NCBI RefSeq assembly: GCF_900106595.1
Contig: NZ_FNNC01000001.1
Span: 434,001 to 498,000, forward strand
Length of the DNA stretch: 64,000 bases
Direction of reading: 5' to 3'
DNA from: Marinococcus luteus
GTDB lineage: Bacteria > Bacillota > Bacilli > Bacillales > Marinococcaceae
The position numbers and the translations under genes were made by a program. Of this stretch, positions 50,691 through 59,025 are shown in pieces. How positions within the stretch are numbered: position 1 is the stretch's first letter; each line of letters starts with the position of its first letter. The notes below the pieces were generated by a model. That model saw only the letters and a list, made by a program, of their open reading frames with translations. It did no database searches and was not told the DNA's origin.

Positions 50691-51403
50691 TAGTTACCTC
50701 CAGTGAAATCAATTTCTTCTTCAACACTCTCGCCGACATCTTCAAAATCTTCATTGACGGGAGCTCCAATACGCAATGTAGCGGATTCAATTTCTTCAGC
50801 AGTAGAATTTTCCAAGATATAAATGCTATTACCTGTTTGGGTTACAGCGTCTAAAAACATTCCATCGATCGGCTCCCCAAAGAACATATCTGATTCTAAC
50901 TGCTCGCCTGTATTTGTTGTAATAGTCCCTTCAGTGGCGTAGAAATCCACAGGCGCTTCTTCTGTATTTTCAGCGGTCAAATCAAATTGAATATATGAAA
51001 TTTCGGCGCTCTCGCGTTCTAAAATTTCTTGATACTCACTATTTAATTCACCTTGGATAACTTTTGCTTCGTCAATGTCCAGGTTAATGGGCCCGGTTTC
51101 AACACTAGCTGCGTCATCTACCCGTTTAACTACTTCAAAGGTGCCTGCTTCATTTTCTACTGTATCACCTTCTTGATTTTCAACATCTCCGGCAGAGGCT
51201 TCTTCGGTATCAGAAGAATCGCTATTGTCGTCTGACTCTTCATTGTTGCTTTCATCAGAAGATTCTTCTCCAGATGGTTCTCCCTCGCTGGACTCCTCAG
51301 AAGAACTACTCTCTTCTCCGTCGTCAGAACTTTCTTCACTACCACAAGCGGTGGCGACTAGTGTGAGTGACGCTATCCCCGTAGCCAGCAAATACTTTTT
51401 CAT
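50690..51403 (-). CDS. acidic lipoprotein with DUF4352-like domain, paralogue of 40823
   Basis: 237 aa. Lipobox in YLLATGIASLTLVATAC, Ser/Glu-rich linker (residues ~20-85), then a DUF4352-like domain (TFEVVKRVDDAASVETGPIN; YIQFDLTAENTEEAPVDFYA; GNSIYILENSTAEEIESATL). Leader and signal peptide are nearly the same as those of the 40823 lipoprotein, pointing to duplication. AGGAGGG precedes the ATG. Confidence 0.85.
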   Translation of the reverse strand: MKKYLLATGIASLTLVATACGSEESSDDGEESSSSEESSEGEPSGEESSDESNNEESDDNSDSSDTEEASAGDVENQEGDTVENEAGTFEVVKRVDDAASVETGPINLDIDEAKVIQGELNSEYQEILERESAEISYIQFDLTAENTEEAPVDFYATEGTITTNTGEQLESDMFFGEPIDGMFLDAVTQTGNSIYILENSTAEEIESATLRIGAPVNEDFEDVGESVEEEIDFTGGN

Positions 51404-51825
51404 GGAATATCCCTCCTATATATGTAATTTATTGAATCCATTTCATTTTAACACCAAACATTTGTGCCTACAACTTTTTTTCTGCGTCATAAGTCCTTGA
51501 TTTCAATTCAAATTTTTAGATGAATTTATTATCTTTATCGGATTGTATTTTTCGCTAGGTGTACCTTGAAAAAATATCTATTTATTAAAGCCTCAGCAGC
51601 AAATATCTAATACTAGCTAGTTTTTAGTATATTTTTCTTTTCCTTCCGTTAGCAGTTAATTGATTTCAGCGGTTCGCAAAAGAAATTAAATCATTTTTTA
51701 AAGTCATATAAAAAGGAAGCTTCTAATTTTTATATGACTTTCATACCGAAATTGAATTGAGAAGTTTGCTTTCCCAGTATAAAGAGGTAGAGAGGAAGAC
51801 ATAAAAAAATAAGGGATGATAAAAA
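51404..51825. other. 422-bp AT-rich intergenic region
   Basis: Divergent promoter region between the lipoprotein and a 45-aa gene. Its main feature is the long hairpin at 51700-51741. Confidence 0.5.
51700..51741. other. long perfect hairpin
   Basis: 14-bp arms AAAGTCATATAAAA / TTTTATATGACTTT around a loop containing the palindrome GAAGCTTC. May be a terminator lacking a full T tail, or an operator. Confidence 0.6.
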
Positions 51826-51963
51826 ATGAATAAAGCACACTTGATTACGGAGAAACTGGCTCTGGAGGAAGAGTACGATAAGGGCGAGGTTCCGCACGAC
51901 GAATTTACCGAACGCATTGAGGAATTGCAGGAGCAATTGGAGCAGCCAAACGTTGTAAAATAA
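51826..51963 (+). CDS. 45-aa acidic coiled protein
   Basis: MNKAHLITEKLALEEEYDKG, then VPHDEFTERIEELQEQLEQP: helical, SHOCT-like or coiled-coil. AAGGGATG precedes the ATG by 9 bases. Below normal calling length but clean. Confidence 0.6.
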   Translation: MNKAHLITEKLALEEEYDKGEVPHDEFTERIEELQEQLEQPNVVK

Positions 51964-52018
51964 ATATAATTATAAAAAATTAGTATACTATGGTAATGTG
52001 TAAGCAGAAGGTGATAAA

Positions 52019-52258
52019 ATGAGTAACTTTGCTTACACTAAACGCGGAAAAGCCAATGAAATTCTCATCGGAGCGTACAAGGAAATTATTAATGCGTATT
52101 ACGGAGAAGAAATTTATTCGTTTGAAACCGAAGAGGAACTATTTCACAGCATTCAAACGTACCGCCAAAAAGAATATATTATTACCCGCCTAAGTGAATT
52201 GCCCATCATCGATATGATGTGGAAGAAGGAAGGAAGTGCCCGCTACAATACCGAGTAG
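52019..52258 (+). CDS. hypothetical phage-type protein, 79 aa
   Basis: Soluble helical protein (MSNFAYTKRGKANEILIGAY; YSFETEEELFHSIQTYRQKE). AGAAGGTG precedes the ATG. The stop lies inside the terminator stem. Located just before the replication genes; not recognised. Confidence 0.65.
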   Translation: MSNFAYTKRGKANEILIGAYKEIINAYYGEEIYSFETEEELFHSIQTYRQKEYIITRLSELPIIDMMWKKEGSARYNTE

Positions 52259-52269
52259 CGGGTTTTTTT
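52239..52269 (+). terminator. terminator overlapping the gene end
   Basis: CCCGCTA / TAGCGGG stem and T7 tail. Confidence 0.85.
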
Positions 52270-52436
52270 GTGTCCAATTGTAGGCTTGGTTAAATCAGTT
52301 CATCAACGCGAAAAAATTCGCCTTACATACATTAATTTTAATCATCCGAAAAGATAATTATGGGCAATGTACAAGATGGGGAAGACGAAAAATAGATTCG
52401 GCTTCTTTTTTTGAAATCTATATCGAGGTGAAAAGC

Positions 52437-53282
52437 ATGAGCAAGTATCAGGAACTGCGGGACATTATTAAGAAAATGAGCGGACAGGATCACATAATCA
52501 CGGTGCCGCGTATCTTTATCGAATTTTTGGACGGAGACTTGAATACGGCGCTGGTTTTAAACCAGCTGGTGTTTTATGCCGACAAGACCAAGCGCACTGA
52601 TGGCTTCTTTTATAAAAGCTACGGTGAATGGGAGGCGGAAACAGGCTTAACCCGGCGGAAAATTAAGGGGTCGATCGATAAGCTGATCAACAAAGAACTG
52701 GTGGCCACCAAGCTGAAAAAAGCGAACGGAGCGCCGACGCTTCACTATGCGCTGGATTACGACAAAATGCTCGCTTCCATTATGACAAAATGTGCAAATC
52801 CATCCGAACAACCTGTCACTAACCCGGATTCGGACAACGTGTCGGATTCCATAACAGATGATTTGCAGTTGAATTCGACAGATGAATTAAACAGTAGTCC
52901 CCGCGCTATCGGAAGCGTTGTTCAGTTTTATGACGAAAACTTTGACGGGACGATGACAGCCTATCACCGGGAACGGCTGGAGAATTGGTGCGAGGCTCTT
53001 TCCCCGGAGATTGTGCTGCGGGCCTTGGAGATTACCATTCTTCAGGATGGCCGCAGCCTGAAATACGCTGAGCGGATCCTGAATGATTGGCATCGGTTCA
53101 GTTGTCGCACGCTTGCCGATGTGGAGAAATACGAAGAAACGAAAAAACAGCAGAAGGAGGCACGTCGATATGGACGGAACAGCCAGAGGCATTCAGGAAG
53201 TACTCGCCAGTCTCGAAAAGAAATCAGTGGAAATGAAAAGCATTCCACTCTCGGCCGCGGATGGTTCCGGGCGGGAAACTGA
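52437..53282 (+). CDS. phage DnaD-like replication initiation protein
   Basis: 281 aa. N-terminal winged helix (LNTALVLNQLVFYADKTKRT, GEWEAETGLTRRKIKGSIDK) followed by an Asn/Ser/Asp linker and a C-terminal DnaD_2-type domain (VVQFYDENFDGTMTAYHRER; LRALEITILQDGRSLKYAER; ILNDWHRF), basic tail. GAGGTG precedes the chosen ATG. It would open or remodel a phage origin and recruit the loader encoded next, which overlaps it by 113 bases. Remnant of a prophage replication module. Confidence 0.88.
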   Translation: MSKYQELRDIIKKMSGQDHIITVPRIFIEFLDGDLNTALVLNQLVFYADKTKRTDGFFYKSYGEWEAETGLTRRKIKGSIDKLINKELVATKLKKANGAPTLHYALDYDKMLASIMTKCANPSEQPVTNPDSDNVSDSITDDLQLNSTDELNSSPRAIGSVVQFYDENFDGTMTAYHRERLENWCEALSPEIVLRALEITILQDGRSLKYAERILNDWHRFSCRTLADVEKYEETKKQQKEARRYGRNSQRHSGSTRQSRKEISGNEKHSTLGRGWFRAGN

Positions 53283-54039
53283 GCACCAATGCTCCATATG
53301 TAAAGATCGGACCGGCTGGCTGGAAAACGTGGAGGGGGTGGAGAAATGGGTCATCTGCCCATGTATTCGCGAGCGCCGGACGCAGCGGTTACTCCAATTC
53401 AGTGAAATTACCGAAAGCTTCCGCAACGTCACCTTCGGGCAGTTTCAGACCGACAACGTGGACCCGCAGGTAGCCAGTATGAAAAAAGCCGCGCTCGCCT
53501 ACTACAGCAATTACCAGGATCTCCGGAAGCAGCGGGAAAACAGCATGCTGATCATGGGCGTTCCGGGCTGCGGTAAAACGCATATTCTGACGGCGCTAAG
53601 CAACAATCTGATGCAGCGCAAAAAGATTCAGGACGAAAACGGGCAGCAAAGCGTATCCGTGCAGTATTTCCCTTATGTTGAAGGGTTCAACGACCTGCGG
53701 GACGACTTTACTCTCCTGGAGCGAAAAATGAAGCGCATGAAAAAGGCGGATGTGCTGTTTATCGATGATTTGTTCAAGCCGGTGAAGCAGTGGACGAAAG
53801 ACGGGTACCAGCGCATTCCGCGGGCAACCGCCTGGCAGATCGAGCAGATGTACGCAGTGATTAATCACCGGTATCTGAATCACCTGCCGATTCTCGTTTC
53901 CACGGAGCTGATTATGGAAGAGCTCGTTGATGTTGATGACGCGCTGGCGTCCCGAATCGTGCAGATGTGCAAATCCTTCCTGGTGACGATCACCGGCCCG
54001 AAGAATGACTTAAACTACCGACTCAAAGGAGTGTATTAA
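53170..54039 (+). CDS. phage DnaC/DnaI-like helicase loader ATPase
   Basis: 289 aa AAA+ protein. N-terminal zinc-binding segment (CSICKDRTGW ... WVICPC), Walker A IMGVPGCGKTHILT, Walker B VLFIDDLFKP, sensor region LPILVSTELIMEELVDVD and arginine-finger region ASRIVQM. AAGGAGG lies 9 bases before the chosen ATG inside the DnaD gene. Would load replicative helicase with the DnaD protein. No helicase gene follows, so phage replication is incomplete. Confidence 0.92.
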   Translation: MDGTARGIQEVLASLEKKSVEMKSIPLSAADGSGRETEHQCSICKDRTGWLENVEGVEKWVICPCIRERRTQRLLQFSEITESFRNVTFGQFQTDNVDPQVASMKKAALAYYSNYQDLRKQRENSMLIMGVPGCGKTHILTALSNNLMQRKKIQDENGQQSVSVQYFPYVEGFNDLRDDFTLLERKMKRMKKADVLFIDDLFKPVKQWTKDGYQRIPRATAWQIEQMYAVINHRYLNHLPILVSTELIMEELVDVDDALASRIVQMCKSFLVTITGPKNDLNYRLKGVY

Positions 54040-54189
54040 ATGGTGCCAGCGTGTGCGATAGTGATGCAGGGAAGAAAGCTGAACGAAGTGGAAGAGCAGC
54101 TGCGAAAGGAGCGGGTGCAGCGGAATTTGGAACGCTTTAAAGAAGCAGAACGGAATTTTGAAAAGCAAAAACTGGTGGTGGAAGGGTGA
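54040..54189 (+). CDS. 49-aa helical protein downstream of loader
   Basis: MVPACAIVMQGRKLNEVEEQ then LRKERVQRNLERFKEAERNF: charged coiled coil. AAGGAG precedes it and it begins right at the loader stop, so it is coexpressed. Function unknown. Confidence 0.6.
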   Translation: MVPACAIVMQGRKLNEVEEQLRKERVQRNLERFKEAERNFEKQKLVVEG

Positions 54190-54283
54190 AATTATGGTTC
54201 GAGAGATGATAGTTATTAAACATAAAATCGAGTTAGACCATCCAATAATTAGGGGATAGATTAATAAATAATGGGGTGGTTTC

Positions 54284-54694
54284 ATGAAAAGAAGACTCAA
54301 GCTCACGGCAATTTACGGCGGCACGTTTTTCGTTATTAGTATTATGATGGGTTACATATTCGACGGGGAGCTGGATGAAACGTTTGTGGCGGGTCAGACT
54401 ATCGCAGGAATTACGATCGGATTGTTCATAGCTCCGCATTTTCAGCAGCATTCCGGGGAGAAGACACAAAGGCTGGTGCGCATTAACAGGATTATCACCA
54501 ACATGATATATATTTTTCTGGTAATCTTTGTAATCATGTTCAGCTTAAGTTTTATATCCGGTTCTATCGATTGGAGAGCTGTATCGTTCTTTGCGCTTCC
54601 TCTAATCATAGCTATAGTCATCAAACTTATTTATCGATGGCGGGTGAAGAACGTTTTGGGTAGGGGAAATTGCCGCATGCATGCGTTAAAATGA
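54284..54694 (+). CDS. membrane protein, 136 aa
   Basis: Four hydrophobic segments (LTAIYGGTFFVISIMMGYIF; FVAGQTIAGITIGLFIAPHF; NMIYIFLVIFVIMFSLSFIS; VSFFALPLIIAIVIKLIYRW). GGGGTGG precedes the ATG. Not recognised. Convergent with the lipoprotein behind a shared terminator. Confidence 0.68.
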   Translation: MKRRLKLTAIYGGTFFVISIMMGYIFDGELDETFVAGQTIAGITIGLFIAPHFQQHSGEKTQRLVRINRIITNMIYIFLVIFVIMFSLSFISGSIDWRAVSFFALPLIIAIVIKLIYRWRVKNVLGRGNCRMHALK

Positions 54695-54736
54695 AGAACT
54701 CCCTGCAGTCATTACGGCTGCAGGGAGTTCTTGTTT
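54694..54736. terminator. bidirectional terminator
   Basis: Perfect 15-bp arms AAGAACTCCCTGCAG / CTGCAGGGAGTTCTT between convergent genes. Confidence 0.9.
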
Positions 54737-54756
54737 TCGCTTAAATTCGCATTCGT

Positions 54757-55320
54757 TTAATCTGAAGTTTCGAGTTGAACATCCTCTTCCGGCTCGTTCT
54801 CAACCTCAATGTCGCTATCCTCTGCAATGTCTCCTAAAACGAGCGGTACTTCCGTGTTTGGTGCAAACCCATCGAAGCCGCCATACAAAGCTATGGTTAA
54901 ACCAACCTTTAAATAACTATCCTCGGGGGCAGTGACTAAATAAGTATCTTTATCCTCTGAAGGTGCATGTATTCTGTAAACACGTTCTTCATAGGGATTA
55001 AGGTTCTCATGGGCTGAATATTCATGAGTGATCTCTCCCTCTACAACGATAGGGGCGCCTTCATGCATACCTTCATAATATGGTTCAGCCGCGTTCTTTA
55101 AATTCTCCTCAAAATCGATTTCTTCGGACGGCTGGGCAACTGATTCCTCCTGTGAAGAACTCTCCTCCGTATTTTCAGCGTTATTATTTTGTTGTGGTTC
55201 AGAGGTTGCCTGCTCGTTGTTTTCCTCATCGTCCGGGGAAGCATTCTCCCCCAAGCTACAGCCCGCTGAAAAAATGCCGAAAGAAACTCCCAGTGCGAGT
55301 AAGATAGTATTCTTTTGCAT
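54757..55320 (-). CDS. lipoprotein, 187 aa
   Basis: Signal peptide with lipobox FSAGC, acidic Asn/Gln/Ser/Glu linker to about residue 70, then a small beta-rich domain (YEGMHEGAPIVVEGEITHEY; YRIHAPSEDKDTYLVTAPED) and an acidic tail. GGAGGGG precedes the ATG. Unknown function; third lipoprotein of the accessory region but not an evident copy of the other two. Confidence 0.75.
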   Translation of the reverse strand: MQKNTILLALGVSFGIFSAGCSLGENASPDDEENNEQATSEPQQNNNAENTEESSSQEESVAQPSEEIDFEENLKNAAEPYYEGMHEGAPIVVEGEITHEYSAHENLNPYEERVYRIHAPSEDKDTYLVTAPEDSYLKVGLTIALYGGFDGFAPNTEVPLVLGDIAEDSDIEVENEPEEDVQLETSD

Positions 55321-55442
55321 CGAACCCCTCCAGCCTGTGCTAAATATAAAAGCATTCGTTTCATTTATAATACTACTGTTTAGATTTTCATGCTTTTTGC
55401 GTGGGTTGCTGTATTTAGGGCAACTGCTTGCAGGGCAAAAAA

Positions 55443-55468
55443 AAGCCCTGAGAAATTTGTCAGGGCTT
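55443..55468 (-). terminator. terminator
   Basis: AAGCCCTGA / TCAGGGCTT stem; minus strand continues T8. Ends the 322-aa gene upstream on this strand. Confidence 0.8.
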
Positions 55469-55598
55469 CTACATTCAGATATATTTGAGGACTATTCACA
55501 ACCTGTGCTAGAAGGATAAATCCATAACCGGGCGCATACGGAGCCCCGGGATTTGTTGATATCATCCATGCCTTTCGCTTATTACTGAGCCTCCTGGA

Positions 55599-56567
55599 TT
55601 ACTTCAATAATTTTGCTTTCTCGGCCTCGAATTCCTTTTCAGAAAGGATACCTTTTTCTTTTAAACTTTGGAGACGCTCGACCTCGGCATATTTATCAAA
55701 AGCTGGCGCCGCCAATTTTTTATGTCCGAATTTCAGGTAAGAACCCGTCTGAAATTCGGACAGTTTACTGAATTTTTTGCGGTTACATTTGGCAATGACC
55801 GCGTGTTTAGTATTATTTTCTTTACTGATAAGAAAAAGCACAGCCGTAGACAAATCCTTTCCTGAAGTGGAGCCGGTGGCCATAGCCATTGCTCTCTGAT
55901 TTCCTTCTAGAAATTTACTCAGGTTTGCATTTTCCAGCGCGTGATAGGTGCTTCTTTTGATGTTCTGGGTGCGGTCATAATCGTACAATTCAAAAAGGGT
56001 ACTGGTATTTCCCGTTTCTTTAAAATAAACGTCCCCGCTTTCCAGCTGAATCAATTCAGCAGTTTTATATTTAAGGCCGACTTCTTTATGACCGTTTACG
56101 AATTCCAGTGAAACCTTTTTAGAGATTTTTCCTTCGAGAGTGCTCGAAGGAGGGGAGTGAAGTTGAATTTCTTCGATCTCCGTTCTCGTTTTTTGAGCTA
56201 TAGTCTGAATAGATTGAAAATTTAACTTATTATTTGGAAAGGATAGTTGAACCCTTTCTGCATCATGGTTGAATTCAAATATAATCTTTTTCGAGTCTGT
56301 GCGTATGCCTGAAAATATTTCCCTAGAGGAAGAGTAATTAATTATTTTGGATTTTTTCAATCCCGACGAAATTACATAGATAAACCTCATGTCTGTCAAA
56401 GCGAGAAGCTTTAAATCATCCGTCATTTTAGCAGATGTACATAAAGCAATTAATGTTTCCTTCCTGTCCAGCTCTTTTGAAAGCAGTTTCGCTTCTTTTC
56501 CCAATGCTTTTGATGCGACCCTGCCATAAGGTGCCAAGGCCGTATCTATCGCTGCGTATCGAGCCAC
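55599..56567 (-). CDS. bacterial PH-like and SHOCT domain protein, 322 aa
   Basis: GTG start after GGGGTGA. N-terminal half resembles YokE-like bacterial PH domains (LLALTDMRFIYVISSGLKKS; IIFEFNHDAERVQLSFPNN), the middle is beta-rich, and the C-terminus is a SHOCT motif (RLQSLKEKGILSEKEFEAEK). No membrane segment. Such proteins are common on Bacillus prophages and plasmids; their role is unknown. Confidence 0.72.
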   Translation of the reverse strand: MARYAAIDTALAPYGRVASKALGKEAKLLSKELDRKETLIALCTSAKMTDDLKLLALTDMRFIYVISSGLKKSKIINYSSSREIFSGIRTDSKKIIFEFNHDAERVQLSFPNNKLNFQSIQTIAQKTRTEIEEIQLHSPPSSTLEGKISKKVSLEFVNGHKEVGLKYKTAELIQLESGDVYFKETGNTSTLFELYDYDRTQNIKRSTYHALENANLSKFLEGNQRAMAMATGSTSGKDLSTAVLFLISKENNTKHAVIAKCNRKKFSKLSEFQTGSYLKFGHKKLAAPAFDKYAEVERLQSLKEKGILSEKEFEAEKAKLLK

Positions 56568-56709
56568 TATTATTCACCCCGGTTTTTTTGATATTTCCTT
56601 ATTTATGGAGGGCGGTAATGATTTGAAATGTTCAACTTCTATGGTTAAATTTTACTATCTTAGAGGGAAAAAAGATAGTCATAAGAAACTCCGGAGAATG
56701 AGGTAAGTT

Positions 56710-56738
56710 CGTCCTTTTTTATGAATTAATGTAAGAAA
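56710..56738 (+). repeat. 29-bp repeat, copy 2
   Basis: CGTCCTTTTTTATGAATTAA and TGTAAGAAA; about 26 of 29 bases agree with copy 1 at 44756. In this copy the terminator stem that precedes copy 1 is missing. Confidence 0.6.
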
Positions 56739-56804
56739 GTAGAAGGAAATCCTCTGGAATTGGCGAAGATTATGGAGTGATACTACTATTCAAGGGGGAT
56801 TGAA

Positions 56805-56978
56805 ATGACAAAAACGATTCAAGTAGGAGACACGTATCGCGATAGGGACAGTGGAAAGGAATATAAGGTCACGAGTTTTAACGGTAATTCAGTCCTGCTC
56901 ACAAAAGAAGAAATGTCATTGGCTGTGATACCAGTTATAGACGAAGAGGTTCATTTACCAGGGTTTGTAAAGATATAA
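56805..56978 (+). CDS. 57-aa small protein
   Basis: MTKTIQVGDTYRDRDSGKEY then KVTSFNGNSVLLTKEEMSLA: compact beta-rich fold, perhaps SH3/KOW-like. CAAGGGGG lies 7 bases before the ATG and a terminator follows. Not recognised. Confidence 0.65.
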   Translation: MTKTIQVGDTYRDRDSGKEYKVTSFNGNSVLLTKEEMSLAVIPVIDEEVHLPGFVKI

Positions 56979-57003
56979 GTCACTATGATAATTCAACGTG
57001 TTG

Positions 57004-57027
57004 GCGCTCTACCAGGAGCGCTTTTTT
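57004..57027 (+). terminator. terminator
   Basis: GCGCTC / GAGCGC stem with T6 tail. Confidence 0.85.
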
Positions 57028-57267
57028 ATGTGTCCAAAGAAAAAATGCACCTCCATTAATCTGATCCCGGCTGATTACTGGCATAAAGATCCAGTTGCCA
57101 AGCTCCCTGAAAGTGTCGTTTTCCCAGAACCCGGTCGGCCAGTAACAATGAGTAAATTAGGCTTTTGACATGAATTTCACACCTTTAAGCAAAATTAAAA
57201 ACATAAAAGGTTTCCCCCTGACGATTAAAGGCTATAGGGACCACAAATAGCAGTGGGAGGGATTTAA

Positions 57268-57678
57268 ATGAATGAGAAAGAAACAACTGCAAAAATAGAG
57301 GAACTCGAAATTGGGCTGGATCGTTCAAGTGATACGCTGGAAAACGATCACGACGTGCCAGTGAATAAAACAAAGGCGGACGGCGGGGCGTCTGTAACTT
57401 ATGAATATGGGAACGGGGATAAAACCAGTGCCACGCAGGAGCAGACCAATCTTCACGTTAAATTTGACAGGGAGCAGACCGATGAATTCAACGCGAGGGC
57501 TGTTTTCCAGACGAACAGACATAACAAGGAAATTGCGGGCGGGGAAAAGCCGTTTGAAGCGTTATATTTAACAGAGACGGGCACATGGAACATCAATGCA
57601 GCTGACGGCAAAGAGTTGGAGCAGAATGATTTGGAAAAAATCATCGCCTACACCTTTCAAAGCTATTTACTGGAGTAA
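57268..57678 (+). CDS. hypothetical protein, 136 aa
   Basis: Not recognised. Acidic soluble protein: helical N-terminus (KETTAKIEELEIGLDRSSDT), Gly/Thr strand region (GGASVTYEYGNGDKTSATQE), C-terminal helix ending FQSYLLE. GGGAGGG precedes the ATG. Monocistronic. Confidence 0.65.
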   Translation: MNEKETTAKIEELEIGLDRSSDTLENDHDVPVNKTKADGGASVTYEYGNGDKTSATQEQTNLHVKFDREQTDEFNARAVFQTNRHNKEIAGGEKPFEALYLTETGTWNINAADGKELEQNDLEKIIAYTFQSYLLE

Positions 57679-57715
57679 GTAACTCCGGTTCGAGGTGCTT
57701 CTTTGTATAGGAATA

Positions 57716-57741
57716 AAAAAAGACCCTGTGCGCACACAGGG
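57716..57741 (-). terminator. minus-strand terminator 1
   Basis: CCCTGTG / CACAGGG stem, minus strand into T7. No minus gene directly upstream. Confidence 0.7.
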
Positions 57742-57825
57742 CAAGCTGAGGGAATATACCTTTGCAAACTACATCGTTTCCTTCCACCAGGGAGATTAGT
57801 GTGGGAAAGTGGTATATGCTTTATA

Positions 57826-57839
57826 TTAAAGCGCTTTCA
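57826..57839. promoter_or_regulatory. cre-like palindrome
   Basis: TTAAAGCGCTTTCA, one mismatch from the cre consensus and almost fully palindromic, in a stretch without protein genes. Confidence 0.35.
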
Positions 57840-57895
57840 TATAAAAATCACGAGGCAATAGTCCCTTTTCATGAAATGAGACTATTCTGCTGTAC

Positions 57896-57923
57896 AAAAA
57901 AAGCCCCGCGGGGAACACGGGGC
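57896..57923 (-). terminator. minus-strand terminator 2
   Basis: GCCCCG / CGGGGC stem, minus strand into T7; follows the 58058 gene by about 130 bases or a separate RNA. Confidence 0.75.
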
Positions 57924-58057
57924 CAGTCTCAGGAGCGGGATGAAATATCCATCCCACATGCACTTTAACGGATGAATGGTATTCACTAATGAGTCGTTGG
58001 ATAGAAATAATGTCAAAAATCTTAAAAAGGTCCTAGGCCTGCTGCCAAGTGGAGCTG

Positions 58058-58987
58058 TTAACGATGGCTCGCTTTTTGAATGGCCTGTTCGACCTTTTCT
58101 TTAGGGACATCAAATTTGTCAGCAGTCGTTTCCACCGGGCTGTTTTCCGAATCGCTGCTTTGTTCGTACGCCGGACCTGCCCAGTAAAAGTACATCTCCA
58201 GCTGTTTTTCAGTAGGGTAGTTTTCCTCCTGCTTTGGCAGTCCTGCATTGTTAATGGATCCGTACACGGTGCTGATCTCGTGGTCGCTGTAATCGCCGGT
58301 TTCATAATCTTCTGCTGCATTGATTTCCCCGTGAGGGAAGTAATCCGTTTTTCCGTAAATGTATCCGCCATATTCCATCGCTTCTTCTGCGTCGACAAAG
58401 CTGATTGTCAGCAGGTTAAATTCTTCTTTATCTTTTACGTTCATGATCACTTCGTCACTGATGGTATCAATATCCGTTTCGTCAATCGAGGTGGGTTCCA
58501 CGTCCGGAATCACATAATAATTTAAATAAACGCCATTATCGTAAGTCGTGTTTTTACCTTTGTGCAGGGTGTAGGAGGGAATGTCTGCTTCAGAAGCCTC
58601 GCCGGTCTGTTCCTTTTCATAAGCAGTGAATTCATGGCTCATGCCTTCAGATAAAACGGCGCAAGGCACCCCGTCATTATTCGCATCAAGACTGCTCGGA
58701 TCATTTTCAGAGCTGAATTCATTCTCTGTCCAGTAGTCATACAGCTGTTGATCGTCTTCGAAGTCACTGCAGTTTTTTAATGCTGTCACTTCATCCGCTG
58801 CTTCGGTCTCTGTAGAAGCATCCTCTTCACTGAGGTTTTCTCCCGTATTGTTTGACGGCCCCCCGCTAAATACGGCAGTGATGATGCCGATAAGCACCAG
58901 GGTGTAAACAAGTGACGCTGTCACAAGCTTCCACCTGGTGCCTGACCGGAACCCGGGCAAACGCCGCCATTTCCTTTTTTTCTGCAT
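58058..58987 (-). CDS. membrane-anchored Excalibur-motif protein, 309 aa
   Basis: Single N-terminal anchor (LVTASLVYTLVLIGIITAVF) after a basic leader (KKRKWRRLPGF). Outside the membrane, an Excalibur-like calcium-binding module: NCSDFEDDQQLYDYW then DPSSLDANNDGVPCAVL. The remaining ~200 residues are an unrecognised acidic alpha/beta domain. GGGGGG-AG precedes the chosen ATG. The nuclease at 61021 carries the same kind of motif, so the two may act together at the surface. Confidence 0.78.
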   Translation of the reverse strand: MQKKRKWRRLPGFRSGTRWKLVTASLVYTLVLIGIITAVFSGGPSNNTGENLSEEDASTETEAADEVTALKNCSDFEDDQQLYDYWTENEFSSENDPSSLDANNDGVPCAVLSEGMSHEFTAYEKEQTGEASEADIPSYTLHKGKNTTYDNGVYLNYYVIPDVEPTSIDETDIDTISDEVIMNVKDKEEFNLLTISFVDAEEAMEYGGYIYGKTDYFPHGEINAAEDYETGDYSDHEISTVYGSINNAGLPKQEENYPTEKQLEMYFYWAGPAYEQSSDSENSPVETTADKFDVPKEKVEQAIQKASHR

Positions 58988-59025
58988 GAAACTCCCCCCT
59001 GGATACATTGCCTGTACCAATGAAA

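Larger units (their letters stand above)
57679..58057. other. 379-bp region with two minus-strand terminators
   Basis: No protein gene found. Holds terminators at 57716 and 57896 (both minus), a cre-like palindrome at 57826, and a minus-strand TTGACA at 58011-58016 without a clear -10. Candidate small-RNA locus. Confidence 0.45.

Noticed and set aside
55380-55565. 61-codon minus frame after the PH/SHOCT gene
   Set aside because: Contains an intact terminator stem and lacks a ribosome binding site.
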